Assembly (NCBI GenBank): GCA_017942005.1
Contig: JAGAVJ010000037.1
Span: forward strand, 62,001-126,000
Source of the DNA: Clostridia bacterium
GTDB lineage: Bacteria; Bacillota; Clostridia; Oscillospirales; CAG-272
DNA length: 64,000 bases
Direction: 5' to 3'
Shown here: positions 1-9,000 of the stretch, piece by piece
Layout: every line of letters begins with the position of its first letter
Numbering within the stretch: the first letter of the stretch is position 1
The notes under the pieces: generated by a model
What the model was told of the DNA's origin: nothing
Database searches by the model: none
The model's input: the letters and a program-made list of their open reading frames with translations, nothing else
Program-made: the position numbers and the translations under genes

Positions 1-171
1 GCTGTAATAGGAAGCCTTCCATGTACTGCGCGTTTCCTGCGTAACATATGCAATACGGGTACAGGAACCTTTGACGCTGGGTGAAATCAGATTGCCCAAC
101 AAGATAAGGACCACCACAGCCGCAATCAGGAATGCAATTCCCGCTTTATGGTGCAGTTTTTGCAGTTTCAT
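1..171 (-). CDS. membrane-anchored protein of unknown function, N-terminal fragment
   Basis: Only the first 57 codons lie in the window; the gene runs off the left edge. The ATG at 171 overlaps the stop of the upstream glycosidase gene in an ATGA arrangement, so the two are probably translationally coupled. The peptide starts with a short basic stretch, then a hydrophobic helix (about residues 10-27), then a polar segment predicted to lie outside the cell. This fits a single-pass anchored or exported protein. The family is not recognisable from the fragment. By position it may act with the glycosidase. Confidence 0.6.
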   Translation of the reverse strand, partial: MKLQKLHHKAGIAFLIAAVVVLILLGNLISPSVKGSCTRIAYVTQETRSTWKASYYS

Positions 172-2285
172 GCCTGATAATAATATGCAAAACGACCGGT
201 TGGTGCGGTATCGCCGTCACGGTAGAAGTAGATGATATCGTCAAGCGGCAGATTGTCCGCCCACTTGAAGGTAAAGGAAACCGAGTCCCCGGGCAATTCA
301 ATGGCATCACGCGGTACGGTAATGACAATTTCCTTTCCTTCTAATACATAGGAAACCTCTGCTGCCTTCTGCCAACCACAAACCGTCATCTTTTCAAGAA
401 TCGCCTTGCCATTTTCTACTTTAGCGCGGTTGATGACATAGTTGTAGCCGTTCCAGCTGTTTTCCGCGCCGTTGTCTGTATTCAATAACAGCGTCATCCA
501 GTTTTCTGCATCCGGCGCAGTGATATTGTCGGAACAAGCAGCATAGAAATACAGGTTTTCATTATCCCGTGCAACCTTTGCTAAAATGATATCGTTGCGT
601 CCAGTCTCATTTGTATAATGTGTGGAACCAAACCCGTCACAGTCACGGTGTACGGTCGTACCGCGATCATTATAATAGGTCGGCGCTACATCACAGAAAT
701 CGGAAGGCTCTGGCGCAGTCTTTGGAGCGGAAGCCTTGGGACGCTTTCCAGCTCCCTTATAGCGGCGGATATTCGAGCAAAGCTGCAAGTAATAATTATC
801 ACGGATACAGTCCGCATCCATTTCAATATCGCGGGAATATTCCGGCGTATACTGGTCGACAAACGCCAGATGCGGATCATTGACATCCTCAAACCACGGC
901 TGATGCCAGCGGCCCATAATCCATTCATTCCATCCGGTGATGAACACGATGTCGGGATCACAGTCAAGTGCACGTTCCCACTGCTCCTGGAAGTTGTAGC
1001 CGTACTTGTAGGACGTCTCGTCCAGCAGCGCTTCCCCATATTCATGCGTATAGCTGCGGCCGAAGGTGTGCGGCGCATTGAAGCAGGTGCATAGCTTTTC
1101 GGCATTGCAGTTCTGTGCAACACCGACCGTCATCATCTCACAGGAACCGTCTTCCCGCTCTCCAAATTTATGCTGCGGCGCTTTTTCCAGCCATCCCCAC
1201 ATTGGTGCGTTCGGATAGATATCGCCTGCACCGTAAGAAGGCTGACCTGCACGGAACGTAAAGAAGTTCCGGATTTCGTCAAGCAGCCCTGTGTCAAAGT
1301 CGCACATTCCTTCTTTGGGAAGGGACTCATGGTAGCCCATGATCATCGGCTTACCGTCAAGCATATACCAGAGGTCGCGGTAGCGTCCCGGCTTGTAAAG
1401 ATCCTGATACAGGGTACGCAGCATATTTTCGGCGGTCGGTGCAATGCCGAAGTTCAGCATAAAGGCAACACGCGGTACACGAATACCGTCTGCCTTTGCG
1501 GCACGCAAACCTTCGAGCAGCGGCTCATACGACTGCCGCCAGATCAGCGATCCGTTTGTACAGTCGAACACGATAAAGTCCACACCCGCGTTTGCCAGCA
1601 GCACTGCATGACGGCGGATGACATATGCGTCACGGTTGAGATAATACCCATACAGCGGTTCATTCCACGATGTAATCGTTTCTTTTCCGTTCACGGTCCA
1701 CACAGGGTGATTTTCATTGTATTCTGCACCGGGGAACTCCGCTAACACCTTGCGCAGATTGAGCGGTTCTGCATGCGCCTGCTGGTCACGCCACGTCCAG
1801 TAGAAAATACCGACCTGACGGTCCCGCTTTGCACGGACATCTTCACAATTCTTTACCGGTCTGCCAAGCTCGTCCACAGCCACCCATGTTTCATGCTGGT
1901 TGTCGATGACAGCTTCCTCCGGAACCGGTTCATAGGAAATGTCATTATAGGGACTGTGGTCCAGTAAAATGACCTTTGTAATTTCCAGTTTATCTTCCGG
2001 TACAATACGAATATCATGGACGCCTTTGACCTGTGCGATATCCGCATAGGTTTCTGCATCTCCCAAATCGGTCGTACACATGACCACACCAATACAGGTT
2101 CCGTCCTCTATATACAGTACCGCCTTTGCGCAGCCGTCTGCACGGCGCGACTGCATCCGCACGCCGCAAATTCCGTCGCCGCAGTCCACACCGCGCAGAA
2201 GATATGCACGGGGACTGTCAAGGGTCTCCAGCTGTGCCTCTCCTTCTGACGTTTTGGGCGTCAGTGTATAAATCCATTGTTTCAT
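168..2285 (-). CDS. GH99-like (GH71/GH99-type) glycoside hydrolase-like protein with C-terminal carbohydrate-binding-like domain
   Basis: 705 residues without a signal peptide, so probably cytoplasmic. Residues 1-155 look like a beta-rich N-terminal domain. From about 157 (GIFYWTW) to 500 there is a TIM-barrel-like region with the segment NAGVDFIVFD near 232-241 and a GWNEW motif near 445; an NEW motif is typical of GH71/GH99-type glycosidases and carries a candidate catalytic Glu. From about 525 to the end the pattern resembles a CBM9/DOMON-like beta-sandwich. The start at 2285 is fixed by the leader box, because the upstream in-frame codon there is ACG rather than ATG. A sigma-A promoter lies 160 bp upstream. 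The substrate is unknown; the role in glycan breakdown is inferred. Confidence 0.6.
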   Translation of the reverse strand: MKQWIYTLTPKTSEGEAQLETLDSPRAYLLRGVDCGDGICGVRMQSRRADGCAKAVLYIEDGTCIGVVMCTTDLGDAETYADIAQVKGVHDIRIVPEDKLEITKVILLDHSPYNDISYEPVPEEAVIDNQHETWVAVDELGRPVKNCEDVRAKRDRQVGIFYWTWRDQQAHAEPLNLRKVLAEFPGAEYNENHPVWTVNGKETITSWNEPLYGYYLNRDAYVIRRHAVLLANAGVDFIVFDCTNGSLIWRQSYEPLLEGLRAAKADGIRVPRVAFMLNFGIAPTAENMLRTLYQDLYKPGRYRDLWYMLDGKPMIMGYHESLPKEGMCDFDTGLLDEIRNFFTFRAGQPSYGAGDIYPNAPMWGWLEKAPQHKFGEREDGSCEMMTVGVAQNCNAEKLCTCFNAPHTFGRSYTHEYGEALLDETSYKYGYNFQEQWERALDCDPDIVFITGWNEWIMGRWHQPWFEDVNDPHLAFVDQYTPEYSRDIEMDADCIRDNYYLQLCSNIRRYKGAGKRPKASAPKTAPEPSDFCDVAPTYYNDRGTTVHRDCDGFGSTHYTNETGRNDIILAKVARDNENLYFYAACSDNITAPDAENWMTLLLNTDNGAENSWNGYNYVINRAKVENGKAILEKMTVCGWQKAAEVSYVLEGKEIVITVPRDAIELPGDSVSFTFKWADNLPLDDIIYFYRDGDTAPTGRFAYYYQA

Positions 2286-2436
2286 TTTTATGACCGTAAC
2301 TTCGCATGTTCAGCTTTGCTGAACGGTGCGAAGTTTTTCCTTTCTTTGTGGAGTTGTGACGCGCCCGCAGGCGGTTGCGTCACAAAACACGGTCTGAAAA
2401 TTTATTTTCAGACTTATTGGAACTCCTTATTTACAA
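2286..2436 (-). promoter_or_regulatory. modular hairpin leader (copy 1) of the glycosidase gene
   Basis: On the minus strand this 5' UTR holds a GTCTGAAAAT/ATTTTCAGAC hairpin (2392-2413) and a TTGTGACGC/GCGTCACAA hairpin. An AAAGGAAAA Shine-Dalgarno follows. Next is a stem ACTTCGCA/TGCGAAGT that encloses GTTCAGC-aaa-GCTGAAC, and then the box TTACGGTCATAAAAATGAAA with the start codon. It is the most complete copy of a family found before many unrelated genes here. The function is unknown. Confidence 0.7.
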
Positions 2437-2452
2437 AAGTTTTGACAAAAGA

Positions 2453-2481
2453 AGTATACCATATTTTTTTCATGCTGTCAA
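2453..2481 (-). promoter_or_regulatory. sigma-A promoter of the GH99-like gene
   Basis: On the minus strand TTGACA (2476-2481) is followed after 17 bp by TATACT (2453-2458). The predicted transcript starts near 2446, so the hairpin leader is transcribed as 5' UTR. The rest of 2482-2639, up to the end of the DUF2442 gene, shows nothing recognisable. Confidence 0.7.
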
Positions 2482-2639
2482 GAAGGACTGCGTCAAAAAT
2501 CACAACAGCATTTACTTTTACACGGTTATCTCCACACCGATTGACTGCATTTAAACATTGAAATTCAAATCCCAGCCAAGAGCGGCAGTAACCCTTAAAA
2601 GTATATCAAGCGGAGTATCCAATCATAACAGCACACATA

Positions 2640-3005
2640 TCAGACATTTACAGCGTCTCCAATCGGTAAACTATCGATATAACAACTATCCGGACATAAA
2701 TCAATCTTGTTGCTCCATACTTTAGTACTATCTATAGATGGGTCAATATCCCAAGCGATACAATGCTGTTCATCAACATAAACACGGCGGAATGTATCAA
2801 TATTTGCAATATGCTCAAATACAGTACCCTTTTGTAGAAGCGGGCGGGCATCGTAAAGTCTCTCTTCACCATTATCAAAACGAATGATCAAAGTGAAATC
2901 ATTGTTAGCAACAACTCCCACAATTCTTTTCTTACCGCCTGCAAAGTATTCTGCGGTTTTGTGATCAAAGCCTTTAGAAAGATAATATTCTACCGTATTC
3001 GCCAT
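2640..3005 (-). CDS. DUF2442 domain protein
   Basis: 121 residues. The central part (about 25-110) matches the small DUF2442 fold: a beta-strand pair with LIIRFDNGE, then YDARPLL, and the conserved WDIDPSID region with the paired Trp/Asp residues typical of the family. It follows the DUF4160 gene by 25 bp in the same direction; the two families are often adjacent in bacteria and have been suspected of forming small two-gene modules, but no activity is established. The base composition is clearly more AT-rich than neighbouring genes, which suggests acquisition by transfer. The start is an ATG after a Shine-Dalgarno GGAGGGGA. Confidence 0.75.
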   Translation of the reverse strand: MANTVEYYLSKGFDHKTAEYFAGGKKRIVGVVANNDFTLIIRFDNGEERLYDARPLLQKGTVFEHIANIDTFRRVYVDEQHCIAWDIDPSIDSTKVWSNKIDLCPDSCYIDSLPIGDAVNV

Positions 3006-3030
3006 GTTATTCCCCTCCGGACAATTCCGT

Positions 3031-3291
3031 TTATTTCAACGGCTCTATTGCGTATAATTCTTGTTTATTTTTTGCAAGCTCCCAGTTTTCACGCAGCTCC
3101 TCCTGATGAAAAGCCGCCCAACCTAAGAGCATTTTTAATTGTTTCGATGGTATCGTTCCCTCTAATACTTCTAATTCTTCAATAGAAACAAGAATTTCAG
3201 CGCCGCCATAAAAAGCGTGAAAATGCGGCGGTATATGGTCACTCCAATAAATACAAATCTTGATTCCTCTAAACATACATATTGTAGGCAT
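3031..3291 (-). CDS. DUF4160 domain protein
   Basis: 86 residues, the usual length of this family. The signature GIKICIYWSDHIPPHFHAFY (about residues 9-28) contains the conserved H-x-P-P-H-F-H motif, and ELEVLEGTIP is followed by a helical C-terminal segment with the usual Trp. It is the first gene of a two-gene unit with the DUF2442 gene and has its own promoter 65 bp upstream. AT-rich codon use sets the pair apart. Molecular function is not known for the family; a toxin-antitoxin-like or regulatory role is only a guess. Confidence 0.8.
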   Translation of the reverse strand: MPTICMFRGIKICIYWSDHIPPHFHAFYGGAEILVSIEELEVLEGTIPSKQLKMLLGWAAFHQEELRENWELAKNKQELYAIEPLK

Positions 3292-3353
3292 TTGTTCATT
3301 TCCTTTTATATTTTCATGTGTAAATATGTGACTTCATTTTACTATTGAATAAA

Positions 3354-3382
3354 AGTATATCATATAAACATTTATTTGTCAA
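3354..3382 (-). promoter_or_regulatory. sigma-A promoter of the DUF4160-DUF2442 unit
   Basis: On the minus strand TTGACA (3377-3382), a 17-bp spacer and TATACT (3354-3359). Between this promoter and the terminator at 3559 lies AT-rich sequence in which no gene is evident; a 26-codon open frame from 3428 on the plus strand has no ribosome-binding site. Confidence 0.7.
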
Positions 3383-3558
3383 TTAAAAATTAACTTTTGT
3401 ATAGCAGGAAATCTATCACTTCAAAAATGGGAAGATATTACGAAACCAAGGTACCGCACAGAAAAATACTTTCGTCTGCTACTCCACATAGTATTCTTAT
3501 TTATTAAATGTATCATTGTAATGAAGAAATCTCAAAGAAGCTGTTGCGTTAAGAATTC

Positions 3559-3613
3559 AAAAAAGGAAGGGACTGTTGCAAGTACCGAAAAACAGCAAAC
3601 TTGCAGCAGCCCC
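3559..3613 (-). terminator. terminator-like stem downstream of the EIIA-like gene
   Basis: Reading the minus strand, a stem of about 14 bp (GGGGCTGCTGCAAG against CTTGCAACAGTCCC) is followed by TTCCTTTTTTG. Just upstream, 3613-3640 contains CCCCAAAAACTTTAA, the inner arm sequence of the dispersed inverted-repeat elements, so this may be a half-copy of that family. Confidence 0.6.
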
Positions 3614-3668
3614 GTACAACCCCAAAAACTTTAACCGGAATTTTTAAGTGGTCTTCCAGTCTGCCATT

Positions 3669-4238
3669 TTACGACAGGCTTCCGCCGGAATGCACATCTA
3701 CCACAGGGGTCTGACCTGCACGCACCACTTCCCCGTCTTCCCGTCTTCGTCTGAAATTGGATTTCACAGAAGCGGTTTCTCCCGTCCCCGTTTCGCCGTC
3801 GCCGGCAACTACCGTTACCACACACACGGCATCCCCGCCAAGCCGACGAATCCGGGAAAGCTCTGCATGCAGCAGCCGCTGCCCCATTTGTACCGTGTCC
3901 CCCGGCTGTACATATGCATGACACACGCCGCTGCTTTCTGTTTTTGATTGCAGCATGGTATTGCGTGTATGATTGTTCCGCATTTGACCTTGACATGTCA
4001 CTGTCGTACCGGTATATGCGGGAACGCCGACGTCCAGCTGTACCAAAAGTCCACGCTCTGACTGGATGGAAACGCATCCGCCGCCGTGTTCTACTGCTGT
4101 CACGGTTCCGCGCACCGGAGAAACGACATCCCCATCGCGTTCATTGTCAAAAGAGACAGCAAATGTATCCTTGCTTCTGTGTGCAGTATGCAGAATTCCG
4201 CTGCCGGGAGCACAAATGGTTTCTGATTGAACATTCAT
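3669..4238 (-). CDS. EIIA-Glc-like protein lacking the phosphorylatable histidine
   Basis: 189 residues. Residues 36-75 follow the PTS glucose-type EIIA (crr) pattern: GDVVSPVRGTVTAVEHGGGC corresponds to the 'G.VVAPVDGTV...KHAIGI' region, and LLVQLDVGV corresponds to 'ILIHVGIDT'. The His that accepts phosphate in true EIIA aligns with Asp69 here, whereas the first active-site His seems kept (His51). Residues 77-107 form an insertion not expected in EIIA, then VQPGDTVQMGQRLL resumes the pattern, followed by a basic unrelated tail. It is therefore probably not a phosphotransfer protein. It may be a structural or regulatory derivative, or a decaying gene. No PTS EIIB or EIIC is nearby. Confidence 0.55.
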   Translation of the reverse strand: MNVQSETICAPGSGILHTAHRSKDTFAVSFDNERDGDVVSPVRGTVTAVEHGGGCVSIQSERGLLVQLDVGVPAYTGTTVTCQGQMRNNHTRNTMLQSKTESSGVCHAYVQPGDTVQMGQRLLHAELSRIRRLGGDAVCVVTVVAGDGETGTGETASVKSNFRRRREDGEVVRAGQTPVVDVHSGGSLS

Positions 4239-4285
4239 ATCTTCTTTATGGAATTGTGACTTTCGTCACAAAACTTTCCTCCCTT
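4239..4285 (-). promoter_or_regulatory. minimal hairpin leader (copy 12) of the EIIA-like gene
   Basis: Minus-strand reading: GTTTTGTGAC-GAAA-GTCACAA followed by TTCC, then AAGAAG and the ATG. This is the second hairpin of the larger leaders (GTTTTGTG...CACAA-YTCC) without the first hairpin or the hairpin between Shine-Dalgarno and start. Confidence 0.5.
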
Positions 4286-4333
4286 TTTTATGTTAGGATG
4301 TACCCGTGCACCAGTGTTCATACAGCCGGAATG

Positions 4334-4382
4334 CAAAAAAATCAAAGAGATTCCACTTTTCTAAAAAAGCAGAATCTCTTTG
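4334..4382 (-). terminator. intrinsic terminator of the solute-binding lipoprotein gene
   Basis: An 11-bp stem CAAAGAGATTC/GAATCTCTTTG (4372-4382 with 4343-4353) is followed on the minus strand by a run of seven T (4334-4340). It sits 20 bp after the stop codon. Confidence 0.85.
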
Positions 4383-4402
4383 GTTTCATATGATGTTTTC
4401 GT

Positions 4403-5896
4403 TTAATCTACAGCTGAAAATGCTTCATTGATATCGTCAAGCTTTTTGAGTGCTTTCTTTTCAAACTTTGTGTACATGGAAACAAAATCGTTTTTCTTGT
4501 TGCGGTACAGATTCATAATTTCCTCGTTGTAGCCGCCGATCTGATAGAACTGCCCCAGGTCAAACACACGGTTACCAAGGATGATATCGAGCATTTCCGC
4601 GGATTCATTGTCCCGAATCATTTTTCCTTCCAGTGTGATATCGTAGTATGCAGGCGTGACAGTATACATGGACTCGCATGCCATCGCCTCCAAAATACGG
4701 CCTGTCATATCAATGTCCTCCACAACAGCGGGAACACAGATAAACGAACAGCCATACGGTGCAACCGTAGAGTAATACTCCTCCTGGCTGCTATCAAATT
4801 TCGGGTACGGCAAAATTCCAAAATCGGTGTCCATATCGCGGTATTTTTTGATAATGCAGAGATAGCGCGTATAGAACAGCACCTGATCGTTTGCAAACAT
4901 GACCTCAATATGGTCGCCGGAATGGACAAGAGAATATGCAATGTTGTGATTGTTGGCAAGCGCAATCCATTTTTCAAACATCGACTGGTTGCGTTCGGTA
5001 TTGAGCGTCAGCTCGATTTTACCATCTTTTCCGACGGTGGAAAACATACCGCCTGCCGCATTGATCATTCCCATCATGGAATCCTGCCATACACACAGAC
5101 CGTAAAGGTCGTTTTCGTCGTATTTGGAGTCACCGTTCAAATCTGTGGAAAGCTGCGATGCCATTGCAATAAAGTTGTCGATTGTCCAGGTATTATTTTT
5201 CACCATCTCATAAGGATTTTCCATGTCATGAGCATTTAAAAGGTTCTTATTGAACAAAATGCAGAAGGTACAGTCGTTGTCAATGGTAGAAATGTCACCG
5301 GTCGTATAAAAAAGCTTATTCATCACGCGCAAATCTGCATTTGCTTTTTGATCCCACCACGGCTGCGTGACATCCAGATTCGGTACGTCGGAAAGCAAAT
5401 CCATGAGGTATCCTCTATAGGCAAGTGTAGAAACGTCATAAGCTCCCATCAAAGAAGCATCATACGCATTGTCCGACGCCATGACGCTCGTTTCAATGAA
5501 TTTCGCACCTTTTCCGGTTCCGCCGACACTGTTGCCCATGTTGTTGATTTCATTGATTTTGACATTGAAGCGTTCCTCAATCGTCATGTTGCGTTGGAAT
5601 ACCGCATCGTTGATCGGTTCTCCGTTCTCTTCCTCCGCACAAAAGTCATAAATTTCCGTCCATTCGTTGTCCCAGTTGCCCGCAGTTAAAATGTCGAATG
5701 TGGTTCCCCCATAGTCCTTGTTCTCAACATTGTCATAAAGCCGTGTACTTTCCGTTTCTGTGACTGCCGCAGTTGACTCCACATTGGGATTTGCATCCGT
5801 TATGACCGTATCCGACGGTTGATCGGTACCGCAGGATGCCGCAAAAAGTGTGAGCAGTGCGCATGCTGCCGCAAGGCTTTTTTTGGTATGCATCAT
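4403..5896 (-). CDS. extracellular solute-binding lipoprotein (ABC sugar importer component)
   Basis: 497 residues. The N-terminus is a lipoprotein signal: basic MMHTKK, hydrophobic stretch, and lipobox FAASC with Cys22 as the expected lipidated residue, followed by a Ser/Thr-rich linker. The mature part has the layout of large periplasmic-binding-fold proteins for carbohydrates, with GEPINDAVFQRNMTIEERF near residue 90 and the aromatic-rich NLDVTQPWWDQ near 175. It is paralogous to the lipoprotein at 30570-32072, which has the same motifs at the same positions. No permease or ATPase gene is adjacent, so the rest of the importer must be elsewhere. The ATG is preceded by AAAGGAG and a strong promoter. 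Confidence 0.8.
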   Translation of the reverse strand: MMHTKKSLAAACALLTLFAASCGTDQPSDTVITDANPNVESTAAVTETESTRLYDNVENKDYGGTTFDILTAGNWDNEWTEIYDFCAEEENGEPINDAVFQRNMTIEERFNVKINEINNMGNSVGGTGKGAKFIETSVMASDNAYDASLMGAYDVSTLAYRGYLMDLLSDVPNLDVTQPWWDQKANADLRVMNKLFYTTGDISTIDNDCTFCILFNKNLLNAHDMENPYEMVKNNTWTIDNFIAMASQLSTDLNGDSKYDENDLYGLCVWQDSMMGMINAAGGMFSTVGKDGKIELTLNTERNQSMFEKWIALANNHNIAYSLVHSGDHIEVMFANDQVLFYTRYLCIIKKYRDMDTDFGILPYPKFDSSQEEYYSTVAPYGCSFICVPAVVEDIDMTGRILEAMACESMYTVTPAYYDITLEGKMIRDNESAEMLDIILGNRVFDLGQFYQIGGYNEEIMNLYRNKKNDFVSMYTKFEKKALKKLDDINEAFSAVD

Positions 5897-5942
5897 AAAT
5901 GCGTTCTCCTTTACATTTTTTTATACATAATATTTTATATTT

Positions 5943-5971
5943 ATTATATCAGATAATATAAAAAATAGCAA
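5943..5971 (-). promoter_or_regulatory. sigma-A promoter of the solute-binding lipoprotein gene
   Basis: Minus strand: TTGCTA (5966-5971), 17-bp spacer, TATAAT (5943-5948). Confidence 0.75.
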
Positions 5972-6010
5972 GTCGTTTTTTGAAATTTTATCAATTTTTC
6001 TATAAAATTA

Positions 6011-6056
6011 TAAAAAAGAGATTCTCACCAAAAATATGGTAAAAATCTCTTGTTTT
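6011..6056 (-). terminator. bidirectional intrinsic terminator after addA
   Basis: Stem AGAGATT-x-TTACCA against TGGTGAGAATCTCT (6037-6050 with 6017-6030). It has an A-run on the left (T-run for the minus strand) and TTGTTTTTT on the right. It lies 3 bp after the addA stop. Confidence 0.8.
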
Positions 6057-6058
6057 TT

Positions 6059-9000
6059 CTATAAAACAGAAAAATCATAGCCAAGTGCAAAGGAATAAAT
6101 CCGTACATCATACACAGGACGGCAAAGAAGCTGTTCCACTGCTTCGCAATAGTAGGAAAGCTGTTCCTTATGCCGTTCCTTTAAAATGGCTTCCACCTCC
6201 AGCGTCTTTTCAAGCTGTGCCCTCGGAAAATGGTCTGTTTTGTAGTCGATCAAAATGACACGTCCGTTTTCATCGGTGTAATAGCAGTCGATAATTCCCT
6301 GCACAAGAACCTTGATATCGTCATCTGCCGCATTCTCCAAATCCGTCAGAATCTTCTTTGCGGGAACATACAAATTAAACCGCACCTCACGGCGAATTTC
6401 TGCGGCAGCGCCAAGCTTTGCCAACAGTTTGCTTTTTAAAAAGACGGCAAGCGCTCTTCGATCAATCCGCGACGCCGTTTCCTCTGATATTAAGTGCCTG
6501 TTTTGCAGACGCTCAATTTCTCTTGCAATGCGTTCTTTGCGCGGCAGCGTCTCATCCATCAGCGCCTGATAATCACAGAACTGGATAAATGCATGTGTCG
6601 CCGTACCGCACTGCGCCGCTGTCGGCTTATCCTGTGTGGGATCCTGTAAAAATCTTGGCACAGCATAGGAGCGCTGTTTTGCAGTCGATATATTGGCATC
6701 GGGAATTTCGTCCCCTGCTTCGGCATCCAATTCAGCCGTCAAAGATACAGATACCGCTTCCATGTGTTCATACTTGGATGGCTCGGATACTTTTTCCTCC
6801 TCATGCATTTTATGCAATTCTGAAACCGATAGTTTGGAAGGAATCTTAGTTCTTGCAATGTCCGGATATACAAAAGAAAAAATCTCTTCCATATGCTTTT
6901 TGATACCGCGGTACGAACACGCTGCAATATTTGCATCGGCGCCCGCAGAAGAATCTACAGCAGTACCCATGGCAGTATCTTCCGCACGTTCTGTGTTTGC
7001 GCCGGATACTGCGTCAGCAGCATCGGCAGTTCTCATTGTCTGCACGGTATTCTCTAACGCTTGCGTGGTATTCCCTTTTGTCTCCCTGTGTTGATATGGA
7101 TTTTCAATCGGGTATTGTATCTCACAAACCGCGTCCCCCACAGTCCCTGAAACGGCAAGCGCTTCAAAAATCCATGTCAGAACGCTGTTGGCCTCTGCAA
7201 GGCTTTCCTTTGTTATATCTTTTTGTGACAGATACGATCGCAGCTGTTCGTATTTTTGCTCCGGCTTCTCTGCGCTTGCCGAAAGATACAGCCGTTCCCT
7301 TGCCCGCGTCAATGCGACATACAACACCCGTTTTTCTTCTTCTCTTGCCAAGGTGCGAATCGCCCGACGGACACGCTCCCGCACGGGATGATGAATGCGC
7401 GCAAACCCCGTTTCGTCACGCAGATACGTTGCAATGCCTGCGTCCCGCTCCAGCAGAACAGTCTTTCTCATATCCTCATTGTTAAAGCGTTTTCCACATC
7501 CGGCAAGAATACAAACGGGAAATTCCAACCCTTTGGACTGATGCACGGTCATAATGCGCACTGCATCGGCGTCTTCTCCCGACAATAATACCGGCGGCAT
7601 CTGCTGCTTTTCTTCAATGATATTGCTGATAAACGCGACAAATTGGTATAATCCCTGAAAGCTTCCGCGTGCAAAGCTGCGTGCATATTCGTAGAACATC
7701 ATCAGATTTGCACGCATCTGTGCACAGTCCGCGGCATCTTCAAACAGCACATGCTTTTCCCGTTCATACACAAGAGACAGGATACCCGTATCCTGATACA
7801 GATACCACAAAAACCGATCGACCGGCATTCCCTCTGCGCGCCGCCGATAATGTGTCAGCTTTTCGAGAAAATACTGTCCTTTTGCATATCCGGTTTCCTT
7901 TGTAAACGCACACAGTGCGTCGTACAGCGACCCGTGCGGATACTGCCTGCGCATATAAATCAGCTCATCCAGCGTCACACGGAACAGAGGACTCTTTAGG
8001 GTTCCGGCAAGATCGACATCCCGCGCGGGATTGTCGATGACGGAAAGAAGGCTGTACATCAGAAGAACTTCCGCATTTTCAAAAAAGTTGTTCTGCGCAC
8101 TGTTATATGTGGGAATTTTCCGCTTTTCCAGCGCTTTTGCAATGGGTAAAGCGGAAGTCTTGGTACTGCGTACCAAAATGGTAATATCCCGCGGACGGAT
8201 GGGGCTGCCGTCGTTCTTCTTTTCCCCCGACAGCAGATAGGAAACTGTATCTGCGATATAATCGGCTTCCGTATACGCCTCTCCTGCGCCCTCGGATGCA
8301 TCCGAATCCTGTGAAGACGCATCGGAGGTGTCCCACACCCCATCATCCTCATCCACATCGTCCGTTTTTGACGGAATCACGGCCAGCGATACCTTTTTCT
8401 GTTTTGGTCCCGCATCTCCCTCCTGCACCTTTGCACAGCGCAGCGCATCGTCCGCGGCATAGGGAATGCTTCCGTGACCGAACAGCACCGAAAAAATCAA
8501 ATTGGAAAAATCAATGATCTGTCGATCACAGCGAAAATTATCCGAAAGGAAAATCGTTCTGCCCGGTTTTTTCTGTGCCGCAAAATCGGCACGGTATGCA
8601 AGAAACAGCTGCGGCGTCGCGCCGCGAAAGCCATAGATACTCTGCTTTGCGTCCCCCACCATGAACCGGTTGTCTTCCCGGGCAAGGGCTGTAAATATCC
8701 GGTCCTGCACCGGACTGACATCCTGATATTCGTCGATATAAATTTCTGTATACTGTGCTGCTTCCTGCCGCGCAAGTTCTGTCGGCGTATCCTCCTCAAA
8801 ATCCCACAGCAGCTTCATTGCAAGACGCCCCATATCTCCAAAGTCCAGCGTCTGCCGCTGTTTTTTTTCGTTCCATAGCCGGCGCTCAAATTCTTCCAAA
8901 AATACAGCAAGATCGCCGTTTACCTGCGCTTCTTTTGCATTTAATGTGCGCAGCTGTTCTTCTGTCACTGTAAAATACGATTCAGCAAATGCCTTTCTCT

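Noticed and set aside
3428..3508. Short frame starting MGRYYETKVPHRK
   Set aside because: Only 26 codons in an AT-rich gap, without ribosome-binding site or known homologue.
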